DNA of 64,000 nucleotides from Ktedonosporobacter rubrisoli. GTDB lineage: Bacteria; Chloroflexota; Ktedonobacteria; Ktedonobacterales; Ktedonobacteraceae. This document shows positions 18,299 through 27,057 of the stretch, piece by piece (the stretch's first letter is position 1; the number at the start of each line of letters is the position of its first letter). The stretch is taken from the NCBI RefSeq assembly GCF_004208415.1, contig NZ_CP035758.1:8990001-9054000 (forward strand), in the 5' to 3' direction. The notes under the pieces are model-generated. The model saw nothing but the letters and a program-made list of their open reading frames with translations. It was not told the DNA's origin and did no database searches. Position numbers and translations under genes: made by a program.

Positions 18299-21200
18299 CT
18301 ATTCGAGTCCAGGCGGCTGGCGAAGTAAGTCGAGCTCGCGGGCGCGCACGATGGCCTGGGTGCGGCTGTGCACGCCAAGCTTGGTGTAGATGTTATTGAG
18401 ATGAGTCTTAACCGTGCTGAGTGCTATAACATGTTCCCGGGCAATTTCCTGGTTGGATTGGCCAGCAGCAATACTCTGCAAAATAGCAAGTTCGCGCTCG
18501 CTTAGCAGGCCACTAAGGTGAAGCTGCGTTTTGCCCTCAGTTTCGGCATAGGCGGCGAGCAGCTTATGGATGTAGCGTGGAGAGATGCCGCGCGCCGCTG
18601 CCTGCTGTAGAAGATGGGCCATGGGTTTGCCATTGTCAACGAAGACGCGTATATAGCCCTCCGGCTCCCCCAACGTAAGCGCACGCGCCAGCGTCTTGAG
18701 CGCTTGATCCAGCTGTCCCTGAACGAGCTGCAATAACGTTTGTACAGTCAGGCACTCAAGTAATGTGTGGACGCGACCTCCGGCTTCGGCTGCTGGTAAG
18801 AGCCGGCCTATAAGCTGTTCTGCATCGCTCAGACGACCCATGACCATGTAAACCCGGGCCAATACCACATAAGCGAGCTCATGCGGATAGGTAAAGGTAG
18901 CGTTGCTGGAATCCAGTCCGCAAGTTTTAGCCCATTGGATGGCGGCTTCTGTATCGCCCGAGATTAGATGTAATCTGGCGCGATAAGAAGCGAGCAGCGA
19001 GGTGATAAGAAAGAGGCTGTATTGGTGAGCCTGCGCCTCGGCCTGTTTGAGCAAGGCCAGAGCTTCAGTAACCTTGCCGCGAGCGCGCAGTGTGTAGGCC
19101 AGGTTGCAATAACCGAGTCCGAGGCCGCCGATATAGCCCCAGCGTTTACCGATTTCTATGCCATCGCGCGCATAACGTTCGGCCTCCTCCAGCCGATTCC
19201 ATTCGTAATATACCTGGCTCAGATAGACGCAGGAGATTCCTGTGGTGGCGAAAACCTTGCCTCCCGGTCGTGTGCCCAGCCGTAGTGCGCGCTGACAGGT
19301 CTCAACGGCCTTGTGGAGCTGCCCATAGATGATTTGCAAGTAGCTCTGGCAGGAGATGCTGACAAGGATTATATAGGGATTTTGCTGAGCATAACTTGCT
19401 GAGGCTATTTCGGCGAAGGCCTGGCTGGCTTTAGTCAGCTCGCCGCTGAAGAGATAGGCGGCGGCCTGGCTAATCGTAATAAAGCTATAGATAAGTGTTT
19501 CACCCTCAGGCAGGTAGGTAAGCGCCTGTTGGGCGAAGCTGAGCGTAGGGGCTAGCTCTCCCCGGAAGGCAAAGAGAGCAGTGCGGGCTGCAAAGAATTC
19601 GCATTTGAGACGGCGTGAGCGCTCATGCTCATCTGATAACGCCACAATACTTGCTTCGATATCTTGCAGATAGGCTTCAGCCATATCTAGCTGCCCAATT
19701 GAGATCAAGGTGCCTATCTGATGGATGCGCAGGTGTGGATGCGTGCGTAGCACCTCTTCAGGCAAAGCTTGTAGCCAGAGCTGGCTCGTCATGACTTCGC
19801 CACGCTGAAGCATGATCTCTGTGTAGAGCTCCATCATTTCTGCAGCATAATAGAAGTCACCGCCGGCAAGCGCATGCTCTATCGTGGGGGAGATGATGCC
19901 CTTGCTTTTGTACCATTCGGCGGCCCTGCGGTGAAGCTGAGGCAAGAGATCGCTATGCTCCTGGCGCAAGCGGCTCTGCAGAAATTCGGCAAAGAGATGG
20001 TGGTAGCGGTACCAGTGGCGCTCCTCGTCCAGTGGAATAAGGAAGAGGTTGGCCTGCTCCAGCCATTCTAGCATCTCCTGGCTGTCAAGGCGCCCGGTAA
20101 TGGCATTGCAGAGCTCGGTGCTTAGACGCTCAAGGATAGAGGTCTGGAGCAGGAAATTGCGTCTATGCTCTGGCAAGCGCTGCAAGACCTCACCCGTCAG
20201 ATAGTCAATCACGTAGCGATGGCTTCCGGTAAATGTGGCGAAAACCTCTCTGACGTTTTTGTGGCCCTGCATAGACAGCGCTGCTAACTGTAGCCCGGCC
20301 ACCCAGCCCTCAATATGCGCATCTAAGGTCGAAAGCTCGTCGCTGCTTAAATGAAGGCCCATAACCTGCTTAAGAAAAGCCGCCATTTCTTGGGGGCTAA
20401 AGCGTAGATCGGCCGTACGAAACTCGTATAGTTGTCCCTGTGCGCGCAGACGGACCAGAGGCCAGGGCGGATCGCTGCGGCTGGCAATGAGCAAGTGGAA
20501 ACGGGCTGGCAAGTGGTCAAGCAAGAAGAGCAAGGCATCGTGAATGGCCTGATTGGTAATTACATGATAATCATCGAGAATGAGCACACAGTCATGGGTT
20601 AGAGAGGCTAATGTATTGATTACCTCGACGAGAAAGGCTTCTGTGGAGAGAAGGGGAAAGGCTTCCGGGCGTAACTCGCGTTCGGGGGCCGGGTATAATT
20701 TTTGCATGGCTGCAAGCATATAGGCCCAGAAGCGTTCCGGGTCGTTGTCGCCGCTGTCCAAAGAGAGCCAGGCGTTTGAGCAGCGCGAGCTTATTTGCCA
20801 GGCTCTAAGCAAGGTACTCTTGCCAAAACCGGCAGGTGCACAGACAAGCGTCAGTTTGTACCGCGTGCAGTTCTCGCATTGTGAGATTAGATGCGGCCTC
20901 GCCACGAGTTCGGCGCGTAGTGGTGGGGGCATAAGCTTGGTGCTGAGTAGAGAGCTGCCCTGGAGATGGGCTGGTAAGCCATGGGGATAGTTTGTGCGCT
21001 CGACTGCTGAAGTCGTATCTGCTCCGGCAAGCGCCTGGCTGTCCTGATCCCGGTCTGATGCTCTCACCCTGGCGAAGGCCGGCTGATCAGCACGTTGCAT
21101 AAGCTGTACGGCGATGTTTTCTAAGCGCTCGGCCGTAAGCTCGCGGGATTTTCCCAGATAGGCTTTGCGCAACTTCTTATGTTGCTTGCGATAAGCGTAC

Positions 21201-21394
21201 CAGTACCAGCTTCCGCTCTTATACTCGTGCCGAGCAGTGAAGCTCAGCTCCTGTTCGCTGAAGTGAAAAGTGGTGTTTGCCGCATTTTCTAACCAGCGCC
21301 ACCAGGCCTCGCTACCAACATGAATAGAGAGTACTTTAGTTCCTGTGCGAACCGTGAGCATGCCATTGCTGAGCTGGGGCGTGGTACGTGCCAT
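18299..21394 (-). CDS. MalT-like STAND/LuxR regulator with extra N-terminal domain
   Basis: A 1031-residue paralogue of the regulator at 12741. Its first 130 residues are an extra domain, with SWYWYAYRKQHKKLRKAYLGK followed by a helix LTAERLENIAVQL, resembling small basic DNA- or nucleic-acid-binding modules found at the front of such proteins in this phylum. Then come Walker A VCAPAGFGKSTLLRAW near residue 185, Walker B VLILDDYHVI, the HLLIASRSDPPWPLVRLRAQ sensor, a TPR-like middle and a C-terminal LuxR helix-turn-helix (LSERELAILQSIAAG, TVKTHLNNIYTKLGV). It diverges from mntH, with 328 bp between them. The inducer is unknown. Confidence 0.87.
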   Translation of the reverse strand: MARTTPQLSNGMLTVRTGTKVLSIHVGSEAWWRWLENAANTTFHFSEQELSFTARHEYKSGSWYWYAYRKQHKKLRKAYLGKSRELTAERLENIAVQLMQRADQPAFARVRASDRDQDSQALAGADTTSAVERTNYPHGLPAHLQGSSLLSTKLMPPPLRAELVARPHLISQCENCTRYKLTLVCAPAGFGKSTLLRAWQISSRCSNAWLSLDSGDNDPERFWAYMLAAMQKLYPAPERELRPEAFPLLSTEAFLVEVINTLASLTHDCVLILDDYHVITNQAIHDALLFLLDHLPARFHLLIASRSDPPWPLVRLRAQGQLYEFRTADLRFSPQEMAAFLKQVMGLHLSSDELSTLDAHIEGWVAGLQLAALSMQGHKNVREVFATFTGSHRYVIDYLTGEVLQRLPEHRRNFLLQTSILERLSTELCNAITGRLDSQEMLEWLEQANLFLIPLDEERHWYRYHHLFAEFLQSRLRQEHSDLLPQLHRRAAEWYKSKGIISPTIEHALAGGDFYYAAEMMELYTEIMLQRGEVMTSQLWLQALPEEVLRTHPHLRIHQIGTLISIGQLDMAEAYLQDIEASIVALSDEHERSRRLKCEFFAARTALFAFRGELAPTLSFAQQALTYLPEGETLIYSFITISQAAAYLFSGELTKASQAFAEIASASYAQQNPYIILVSISCQSYLQIIYGQLHKAVETCQRALRLGTRPGGKVFATTGISCVYLSQVYYEWNRLEEAERYARDGIEIGKRWGYIGGLGLGYCNLAYTLRARGKVTEALALLKQAEAQAHQYSLFLITSLLASYRARLHLISGDTEAAIQWAKTCGLDSSNATFTYPHELAYVVLARVYMVMGRLSDAEQLIGRLLPAAEAGGRVHTLLECLTVQTLLQLVQGQLDQALKTLARALTLGEPEGYIRVFVDNGKPMAHLLQQAAARGISPRYIHKLLAAYAETEGKTQLHLSGLLSERELAILQSIAAGQSNQEIAREHVIALSTVKTHLNNIYTKLGVHSRTQAIVRARELDLLRQPPGLE

Positions 21395-21555
21395 AACAGC
21401 CTCTCCGAGCGTGCAGATAGATACTAGCGCAAGTTACCTAACCCAATGTAACATGTCTTTGGGTAACCTGACAAGATCTTTCCAGATCGCACAAAGGAGA
21501 TTATGGGGAAGCCAAAGGAAAATAATCATTGCCCTGGAAAGCAAGCGAGGAATGC

Positions 21556-21584
21556 TTGCCTTTTTTTTAGATGTATGCTATATT
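21556..21584 (+). promoter_or_regulatory. Promoter of mntH
   Basis: TTGCCT (21556-21561) and TATATT (21579-21584) are separated by exactly 17 nt. Transcription should start near 21591, giving a leader of about 130 nt before the ATG at 21723. Confidence 0.5.
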
Positions 21585-21610
21585 AATTTTTAGAGAGGTA
21601 AAAAATTTTA

Positions 21611-21637
21611 TTTCATTGTTATAAAAACAAAATGAAA
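21611..21637. promoter_or_regulatory. Imperfect palindrome downstream of mntH promoter
   Basis: TTTCATTGTT (21611-21620) is the near mirror of AACAAAATGAAA (21626-21637), with a 2-nt indel. It lies about 20-45 nt after the predicted start of transcription, a place where a metal-sensing repressor could act. Identification as an MntR- or Fur-type site is inference. Confidence 0.35.
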
Positions 21638-21722
21638 AATATTCTTAAAATAGAAATTGCCTCTCAATCGGTGGATGCGCTGCTGAAGGGGAAAGCAACC
21701 TACTAAGAAGAGGAGAATATAA

Positions 21723-23096
21723 ATGATGCACCAATCGGGGAAATCAACTTTAGAAGAGAAAGAAACAAACTGGCTTTTAGCAAACTCGACCCCCTCGCTG
21801 CCTGAAGTGCATTCTTCGGTCCATGTACCTCGCACAAAGAGTTTCTGGCGTACTTTATTCGCCTTTGCTGGTCCTGGTCTGATGGTTGCTGTCGGATATA
21901 TGGACCCGGGCAACTGGGCCACCGATCTGGCCGGTGGCGCTCAATTCGGCTATTTGCTGCTTTCAGTAATTCTTATCTCGAACCTGCTGGCCATTTTGTT
22001 GCAGCATCTCTCCCTAAAATTAGGAATTGTCACGGGACGCGACCTGGCGCAAGCCTGCCGGGATCATTATTCGCGCCCGGTCACTATCGGGCTCTGGATC
22101 TTATGCGAGATAGCTATCGCAGCCTGTGATCTGGCTGAGGTTATCGGCTCGGCCGTGGCCCTGAACCTGCTCTTTGGTATTCCATTGATCATTGGTGTCA
22201 TTATCACAGCGCTTGATGTGTTTGCCATTCTTTTCTTACAGAACAAAGGTTTTCGCTTTATCGAGGCCGTAGTGGCCGCGCTAATCCTGACGATCACTAT
22301 CTGTTTTGGCTATGAACTGATTGCTTCACGCCCGCAAATCATGCCTATGCTGGCCGGATTGCTACCTCGACCTGAGGTCGTGACCACGCCGGGTGCGCTC
22401 TACATCGCGATTGGTATTCTTGGCGCTACAGTTATGCCCCATAATCTCTATCTGCATTCAAGTATTGTGCAAACCCGCTCATTTGAGCGTAATGATAAAG
22501 GCAAAGCTAGGGCCATTAAATTTGCAACTATCGATTCAACCGTCTCTCTGTTGTTTGCTTTCTTTATCAATGCTGCAATCTTAATTCTTGCGGCGGCAGC
22601 TTTCTATGGTACGCAGCATTCAAATGTTGCCGAGATTGCTGATGCATACAAGCTTCTCTCGCCAGTGCTTGGAGCTCCGATTGCCAGCACAATCTTTGCC
22701 ATCGCTTTGCTGGCCTCGGGTCAAAACTCTACCCTGACGGGGACGCTGGCCGGTCAAATTGTGATGGAAGGCTTCCTCAGCATTCGCTTGCGCCCCTGGA
22801 TACGACGTTTGCTTACGCGTGCGATTGCCATCGTTCCGGCGGTTATTGTGATCGCCATTGCCGGCGAGCGGGGTTCGGGTGAACTGCTCATTCTTAGTCA
22901 GGTTATCTTGTCCTTCCAGCTCAGCTTTGCCGTGGTCCCGCTTGTGCAATTTACTGGCGATAAAGGCAAAATGGGACGGTTTGTGAATAAGCCCTGGCTC
23001 AAGATCTTGTCCTGGACCGTAGCTATCGTCATTGCCGCGCTCAATGTCTACCTATTGCTTCAGACTTTCTTCCCCACTATCTTTCCGGGAGCATAA
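21723..23096 (+). CDS. mntH: Nramp-family divalent metal (Mn2+/Fe2+):proton symporter
   Basis: A 457-residue Nramp transporter that imports Mn2+ (and often Fe2+) with protons. The metal-binding helix 1 motif DPGN is at residues 61-64 and the helix 6 motif ATVMPHN supplies the Met ligand and the conserved His. Eleven or so hydrophobic helices follow the usual order. The start has GAGGAG 8 nt upstream. A promoter and a palindrome lie upstream and a strong terminator lies just downstream, so it is a single-gene unit, consistent with metal-controlled expression. The N-terminal 40 residues are longer than in E. coli MntH. The symbol is by family; Fe rather than Mn preference cannot be excluded. 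Confidence 0.88.
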   Translation: MMHQSGKSTLEEKETNWLLANSTPSLPEVHSSVHVPRTKSFWRTLFAFAGPGLMVAVGYMDPGNWATDLAGGAQFGYLLLSVILISNLLAILLQHLSLKLGIVTGRDLAQACRDHYSRPVTIGLWILCEIAIAACDLAEVIGSAVALNLLFGIPLIIGVIITALDVFAILFLQNKGFRFIEAVVAALILTITICFGYELIASRPQIMPMLAGLLPRPEVVTTPGALYIAIGILGATVMPHNLYLHSSIVQTRSFERNDKGKARAIKFATIDSTVSLLFAFFINAAILILAAAAFYGTQHSNVAEIADAYKLLSPVLGAPIASTIFAIALLASGQNSTLTGTLAGQIVMEGFLSIRLRPWIRRLLTRAIAIVPAVIVIAIAGERGSGELLILSQVILSFQLSFAVVPLVQFTGDKGKMGRFVNKPWLKILSWTVAIVIAALNVYLLLQTFFPTIFPGA

Positions 23097-23118
23097 CTTT
23101 CGCGAGTGGTTAAGTTCA

Positions 23119-23156
23119 AGACCCGGTACTTTTCAAGAAGTACCGGGTCTCTTTTT
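23119..23156 (+). terminator. Intrinsic terminator of mntH
   Basis: A 13-bp perfect stem (23119-23131 with 23138-23150) closes a 6-nt loop and is followed by CTTTTT. It lies about 20 nt after the mntH stop codon. Confidence 0.9.
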
Positions 23157-23219
23157 GCCCTGAGTGTTATATAAAGTTAGGTATAAGGCGCTCTTGCTTT
23201 AGCCCTCGATACATAACCT

Positions 23220-25937
23220 TCAACTTATGGGATTGAGCGAAGGCCTGCTCAAGATAACTGTGCCCTGGGGAGCTTTCTGATTAGTGATTTGCAACAATAC
23301 ATGGCCATCGGCGTTGAGATAGGACCCTATATCGCTTGTGGTGAGCGTATAGCGCAGCAAAGGAAAGGTATCCCAGTTTCCTGTTTGCCAGTTATAGAGG
23401 CTGGCCTGGACATGGCTGCTGACCATGCGAGGTGTCAGGTGATCAAGCGTATTGGGTACTGTAATGCTGAGCCCGTGCAGGGCCGGACCAATAACATTGC
23501 TAAGATCGAACTCGAAGTTAAGATCTCCTGTTATCATTGTATAAATGCCAGGTTGGATCATTTCCACATTATTACCCTGCGTGCCCTGGACATCGACAAC
23601 GCGCCCGCTGATAAGATCGGGAGGAATATGTTGGGTAGAAGTGATGTCGATGTTGAGCGGCATCTGGATGAGATTCTCATGGAAGCCACGCGGATTGCCG
23701 CCGTTGATTGTTACATTGTTCACTTCGTCAAGGGGCTGATCTGCCCAGCCAAGCAAGGTCGCCGGAGAACCATTCAGCAATAAAGGATCATTGCCGTTCT
23801 CAAGTCCGACATTGGGGGCTCCTGGCCGTGGAGTAATGATAAGGCTTTTATTGAGATTAAGAATTGCGTTTGTTGTGCATGAACCATTGCAGGGATAGAA
23901 AGAGAAACCTGCCCCGTTGAGGGCCGATAATAGGGCCACATGGCGCTGAGCCTCGGTTCGGGGCTGGTTGCCATCGGTATAGGGATAGTAGTTGGCTGGC
24001 AAGCCGTTGTGGCTGGCGATCTGGTTGGCCAACAAAGGGTTAGCTTGTGTTGAGATGCTTGGCAAGGGGATGTTGAGGCGCTGTGTGGCGCCCGCGGGTA
24101 GATGTCCTATCGAGATGACATTGTGAGGAATAAGGATGTAAACGTCGCTAAGCGAGGTTGCGAGCGTATTGCTGATTGTGCCAATAAGGCGCTGGTCTTG
24201 CAGGGCAAGATGGGTTGTAATCGCGCCATGCAAATGGCGATCTTGCTCCGAAACGAGGGGATGAAAGGTCCAGAGCCCGCTATTCAGAAGATTCACATCG
24301 GTCTCATGTGATTGATAGGTGATGGGGGTCGAAGGATTGAGCTCGGTCTGCATTGAGGCTGCGGCCAGCAATGGCGAAGAGACAGGTTGAGGCAGGTGAG
24401 CGCTGGGAAATTGTACCTTAAAGTCCCCTTGATTGGGTACGAACACGCCAAGGTAAGTAGTAATGTGGGCAGCTGAGCCGCTCTGATTAAGCTGCATGAT
24501 GGAGAAGCTATTATTGACCAGCGCTGCGCCTTTCTGATACGAGGCGATGCCATAAGTAAGCAGCGAGCAAATGATAATACTACTTACGACAATGCGCCAG
24601 TTCCAGTAGGCATAATTGAGCTTTAGGCGGCGAATTAGGAGGATACGTACAGGCCCAAGCAGGACGATATAGCCGAATAGCAGGCAAACGAGTATTAGAG
24701 TAGCAAACCATAAATCAGGCTGTAAGGCGCGCAATATTCCCCCGCGAGCCAGCAGCCCGCCCGGCCCGCTTGTATATTTTGGCGCCATGGTAGAGATGAG
24801 AAGTTGGTCACCAAGCGTACGCTGTAAGAGGTGTTGCCATAAAGTGCTTGCTCCCTGCCAGTTTGCCAGGGGAGGGCGAGCCGGATCAAATGCGAGGTAA
24901 CAAAGCGTTCCCTGACCCTGGCGAGCCTGCACCAAGAGAGGAATGGAGCCAACTGCCATGACTGTCTCGCTGGCAGATGGGGAGCCCTGGCCCTTTTCTC
25001 CGGGTGAACGGGTTGAGGCCAGGCTCACCGGGATAGGCTCGGATACAGCATCCGCGCCAGGCTGCTGACCAGCGCTTGGAACTGTAATGCTTCCAGGTGG
25101 TAGCAAGTGCGTTCCTGCCGGAATATCCCAGGTGGCGCGTCCAATAACTGGCAATAAATCGGGCGGGAGACCGCTAAGCGTGCGCTGCCATTCCGGGCCG
25201 CCAACCTCAACCAGCACGCCGCCCTGATTAACCCAGGTTTGCAGGGCCAGGATTTGCGCAGGTTTAAGCTCACTGGTAGTAAAGTCATCTAAAACTATCA
25301 CATCAAAGTTTTGCAGAATGGTTGACATGCTGGGCAACGTGTTCGCGTCCAGTGGTGTGGTAACAACTGTATTGAGCTGACCAGGAAGCATAACCGCGTT
25401 AAGTGCGCTGAGACCGGTGCTTCTATCGGAGAGCAGGCCGACGAAAACGTCGCCAGAGCTAAGGGTTCGCACGTTTTGCGCCTGCGTGGCAAGAACCTTG
25501 CCGTGCTCATCCAGGAGATGGGCCATGACGCCGCGCGGATTAAATGGATCGACATTAAAAGGCAGAGTGAGGGAAATATGTTTCTCTTCGCCGGGGCTGA
25601 GCGCGATGGTTTCCTCGAAGCGTTGAGGGGAGACTACACTTGGCATTAATGGGCCTAAGAGGCCAGTAAAAGTTTGTAACGAAAGGGTGCCGCTAAAAGC
25701 GTGGTTTTCGTGATTCTTTAAAAGTATTTGTACTGGTAGCCAATAGCCGACTCTTGTAATGGCATTGAAACCTGCGGTCATCTGGAGCGTGATGTTTGCA
25801 CTTGAGGGCGCGCTGGCTTGGGCCGACGCTCCAAACATAAACGAGGTTGTGAAGAGGATGACCAGGATTAAGCCTGGCCTGGCAAGAATTTTGCCAAAGG
25901 TGCTGATATGATGTGAAGCGAGCTTGTTGCCCGGCAT
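23220..25937 (-). CDS. Large secreted/membrane protein with glutamine-amidotransferase-like domain
   Basis: A 905-residue protein with a signal peptide (hydrophobic LVILFTTSFMFGASAQA, residues 26-42). An N-terminal beta-rich domain (LQMTAGFNAITRVGYWLPVQI; CARDB-like) is followed by a Rossmann-like segment around residues 180-260 (VGLLSDRSTGLSAL, FDVIVLDDFTTSEL, LQTWVNQGGVLVEVGG) typical of DUF4350 or amidotransferase-fold domains. Two membrane helices follow at about residues 410-470 (ATLILVCLLFGYIVLL and VVSSIIICSLLTYGI), then another 430 residues of beta-rich extracellular domain. It lacks a nucleophilic Cys, so no amidase activity is expected. It faces mntH across its terminator. Function unknown. 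Confidence 0.65.
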   Translation of the reverse strand: MPGNKLASHHISTFGKILARPGLILVILFTTSFMFGASAQASAPSSANITLQMTAGFNAITRVGYWLPVQILLKNHENHAFSGTLSLQTFTGLLGPLMPSVVSPQRFEETIALSPGEEKHISLTLPFNVDPFNPRGVMAHLLDEHGKVLATQAQNVRTLSSGDVFVGLLSDRSTGLSALNAVMLPGQLNTVVTTPLDANTLPSMSTILQNFDVIVLDDFTTSELKPAQILALQTWVNQGGVLVEVGGPEWQRTLSGLPPDLLPVIGRATWDIPAGTHLLPPGSITVPSAGQQPGADAVSEPIPVSLASTRSPGEKGQGSPSASETVMAVGSIPLLVQARQGQGTLCYLAFDPARPPLANWQGASTLWQHLLQRTLGDQLLISTMAPKYTSGPGGLLARGGILRALQPDLWFATLILVCLLFGYIVLLGPVRILLIRRLKLNYAYWNWRIVVSSIIICSLLTYGIASYQKGAALVNNSFSIMQLNQSGSAAHITTYLGVFVPNQGDFKVQFPSAHLPQPVSSPLLAAASMQTELNPSTPITYQSHETDVNLLNSGLWTFHPLVSEQDRHLHGAITTHLALQDQRLIGTISNTLATSLSDVYILIPHNVISIGHLPAGATQRLNIPLPSISTQANPLLANQIASHNGLPANYYPYTDGNQPRTEAQRHVALLSALNGAGFSFYPCNGSCTTNAILNLNKSLIITPRPGAPNVGLENGNDPLLLNGSPATLLGWADQPLDEVNNVTINGGNPRGFHENLIQMPLNIDITSTQHIPPDLISGRVVDVQGTQGNNVEMIQPGIYTMITGDLNFEFDLSNVIGPALHGLSITVPNTLDHLTPRMVSSHVQASLYNWQTGNWDTFPLLRYTLTTSDIGSYLNADGHVLLQITNQKAPQGTVILSRPSLNPIS

Positions 25938-26262
25938 CTTTCTGTGCCTTTCCGGTTATTCCAATGTCTGGGTGCCCCATCTTCTACAAAATATGTGCTA
26001 CATGTCTATATTTTTCTATTTTTCGGAGGTAGTATGGTGGCGGCTATGCCAGCTCTTCAATAAGCGCTTATCCAGCGCTGTCTCTTTTTGCCAATGCTTA
26101 CCAGCATTGTATAACAGAGGATGTATGGTGTGCTAGCGTTACTCATGCTGATGGAGCGGGCAAGAGTTAAGCGGGAAGAGGAAAATGTTGGGCAGGCAAA
26201 GTTGTAAGAAGCTGACGTCTCTTAAGCGCCAGCTTCCTTCTGCGGTGAATACTGTTGATAAT
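25938..26262. other. Intergenic spacer
   Basis: A 325-bp stretch between two minus-strand genes. It contains an imperfect 10-bp inverted repeat (GAAGCTGACG at 26208-26217 with a partner ending at 26236) that could weakly terminate the DUF983 gene, but no T-run follows. Nothing else is visible. Confidence 0.4.
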
Positions 26263-26616
26263 CTAGATGCGTTGCCGTGGATGTAGATAGTAATCCATAC
26301 TTAGCCATAAGCCGCGGCTATGGTGGAAAAAGATGAGTGGTAGGAGGATTGGGGCAGGCGAGCCCCAGATGACGAGCTGGATAGCTGGTATATTAGGGTT
26401 GGCGGCCAGCGGAACGACGAAACAGGCAATGAGGAGCTCGCTGATTACTAGATTGATGGCCATCGAACTGGTAAAGTAGCCCTCTTCGCGTTCGTAGACG
26501 AGGCCGCAATTGGGGCAGCGCTCGTACATTTTGAAAGGGCTGCGAAACAACTTCCCTTTGCCGCAGATAGGGCAATGCAGCGTTAATCCGCGAGCCAGCA
26601 ATGTCAAGAAATCCAT
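26263..26616 (-). CDS. DUF983 family zinc-ribbon membrane protein
   Basis: A 117-residue DUF983 protein. Residues 15-40 hold a zinc ribbon of two CxxC pairs (CPICGKG and CPNCG), followed by two hydrophobic helices (AINLVISELLIACFVVPL and IQLVIWGSPAPILLPLIFF). The family is common in bacteria, often close to cytochrome oxidase genes, but its role is not settled. Here no oxidase gene lies nearby. It is separated by 441 bp from the next (divergent) gene. Confidence 0.85.
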   Translation of the reverse strand: MDFLTLLARGLTLHCPICGKGKLFRSPFKMYERCPNCGLVYEREEGYFTSSMAINLVISELLIACFVVPLAANPNIPAIQLVIWGSPAPILLPLIFFHHSRGLWLSMDYYLHPRQRI

Positions 26617-27057
26617 AATTATATAATCCTTCTAAATCCCAAGTGTGGCAAGAAAGTACTTATGCACAATACGATAGCGCTTTTTCAGGTGTCGGGTTCG
26701 CTCCTCTTTTTTTTAGGTTCCAGCAGAGATATACCCTTGACTCATTTGCGCACCTTTAAATGATTATACATCGGTCATGCCAGATTGAGTCACCTTTCCT
26801 TCAGAGAGTCGGAGATTATTTCCCAAAGGCAGGCATTTCTCCGGCTGTATATGTGCTTAAAAACAAATTGACCTATTACGAGCCAAAAAGCCGATGAATT
26901 TGGTGAAGACTTGCATTATGCTTCTATGGTTTCGCTAAAATGAAACATAGTAGCATGAGAAGTTTATGTGTTAGTATTAGCTTGTTGGCTCATCTCAGGC
27001 CATTGCTTATGATTGCTGGTTGGTTACCAGCAAGCCGTAGAGAGGAGAAAAAACACT
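26617..27057. other. Divergent spacer with inverted repeat
   Basis: A 441-bp AT-rich region between DUF983 (minus) and the His/Asp-rich membrane gene (plus). It contains the inverted repeat at 26924-26950 but no convincing ORF, tRNA or complete promoter by eye. Confidence 0.4.
26924..26950. promoter_or_regulatory. Inverted repeat upstream of membrane protein gene
   Basis: CTATGGTTTC and GAAACATAG form a 9-bp match with one bulged base around an 8-nt centre, about 108 nt before the ATG at 27058. Its position suits an operator, but no regulator is identified. Confidence 0.3.

Larger units (their letters stand above)
21395..21722. other. Divergent promoter region (LuxR regulator / mntH)
   Basis: This 328-bp AT-rich spacer lies between divergent genes. 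It carries the mntH promoter at 21556-21584 and the palindrome at 21611-21637. I could not find an equally good minus-strand promoter for the LuxR gene, though one must be here. Confidence 0.5.

Noticed and set aside
26208..26236. Terminator for DUF983
   Set aside because: An imperfect stem without a T-run on the minus strand; mentioned only under the spacer.
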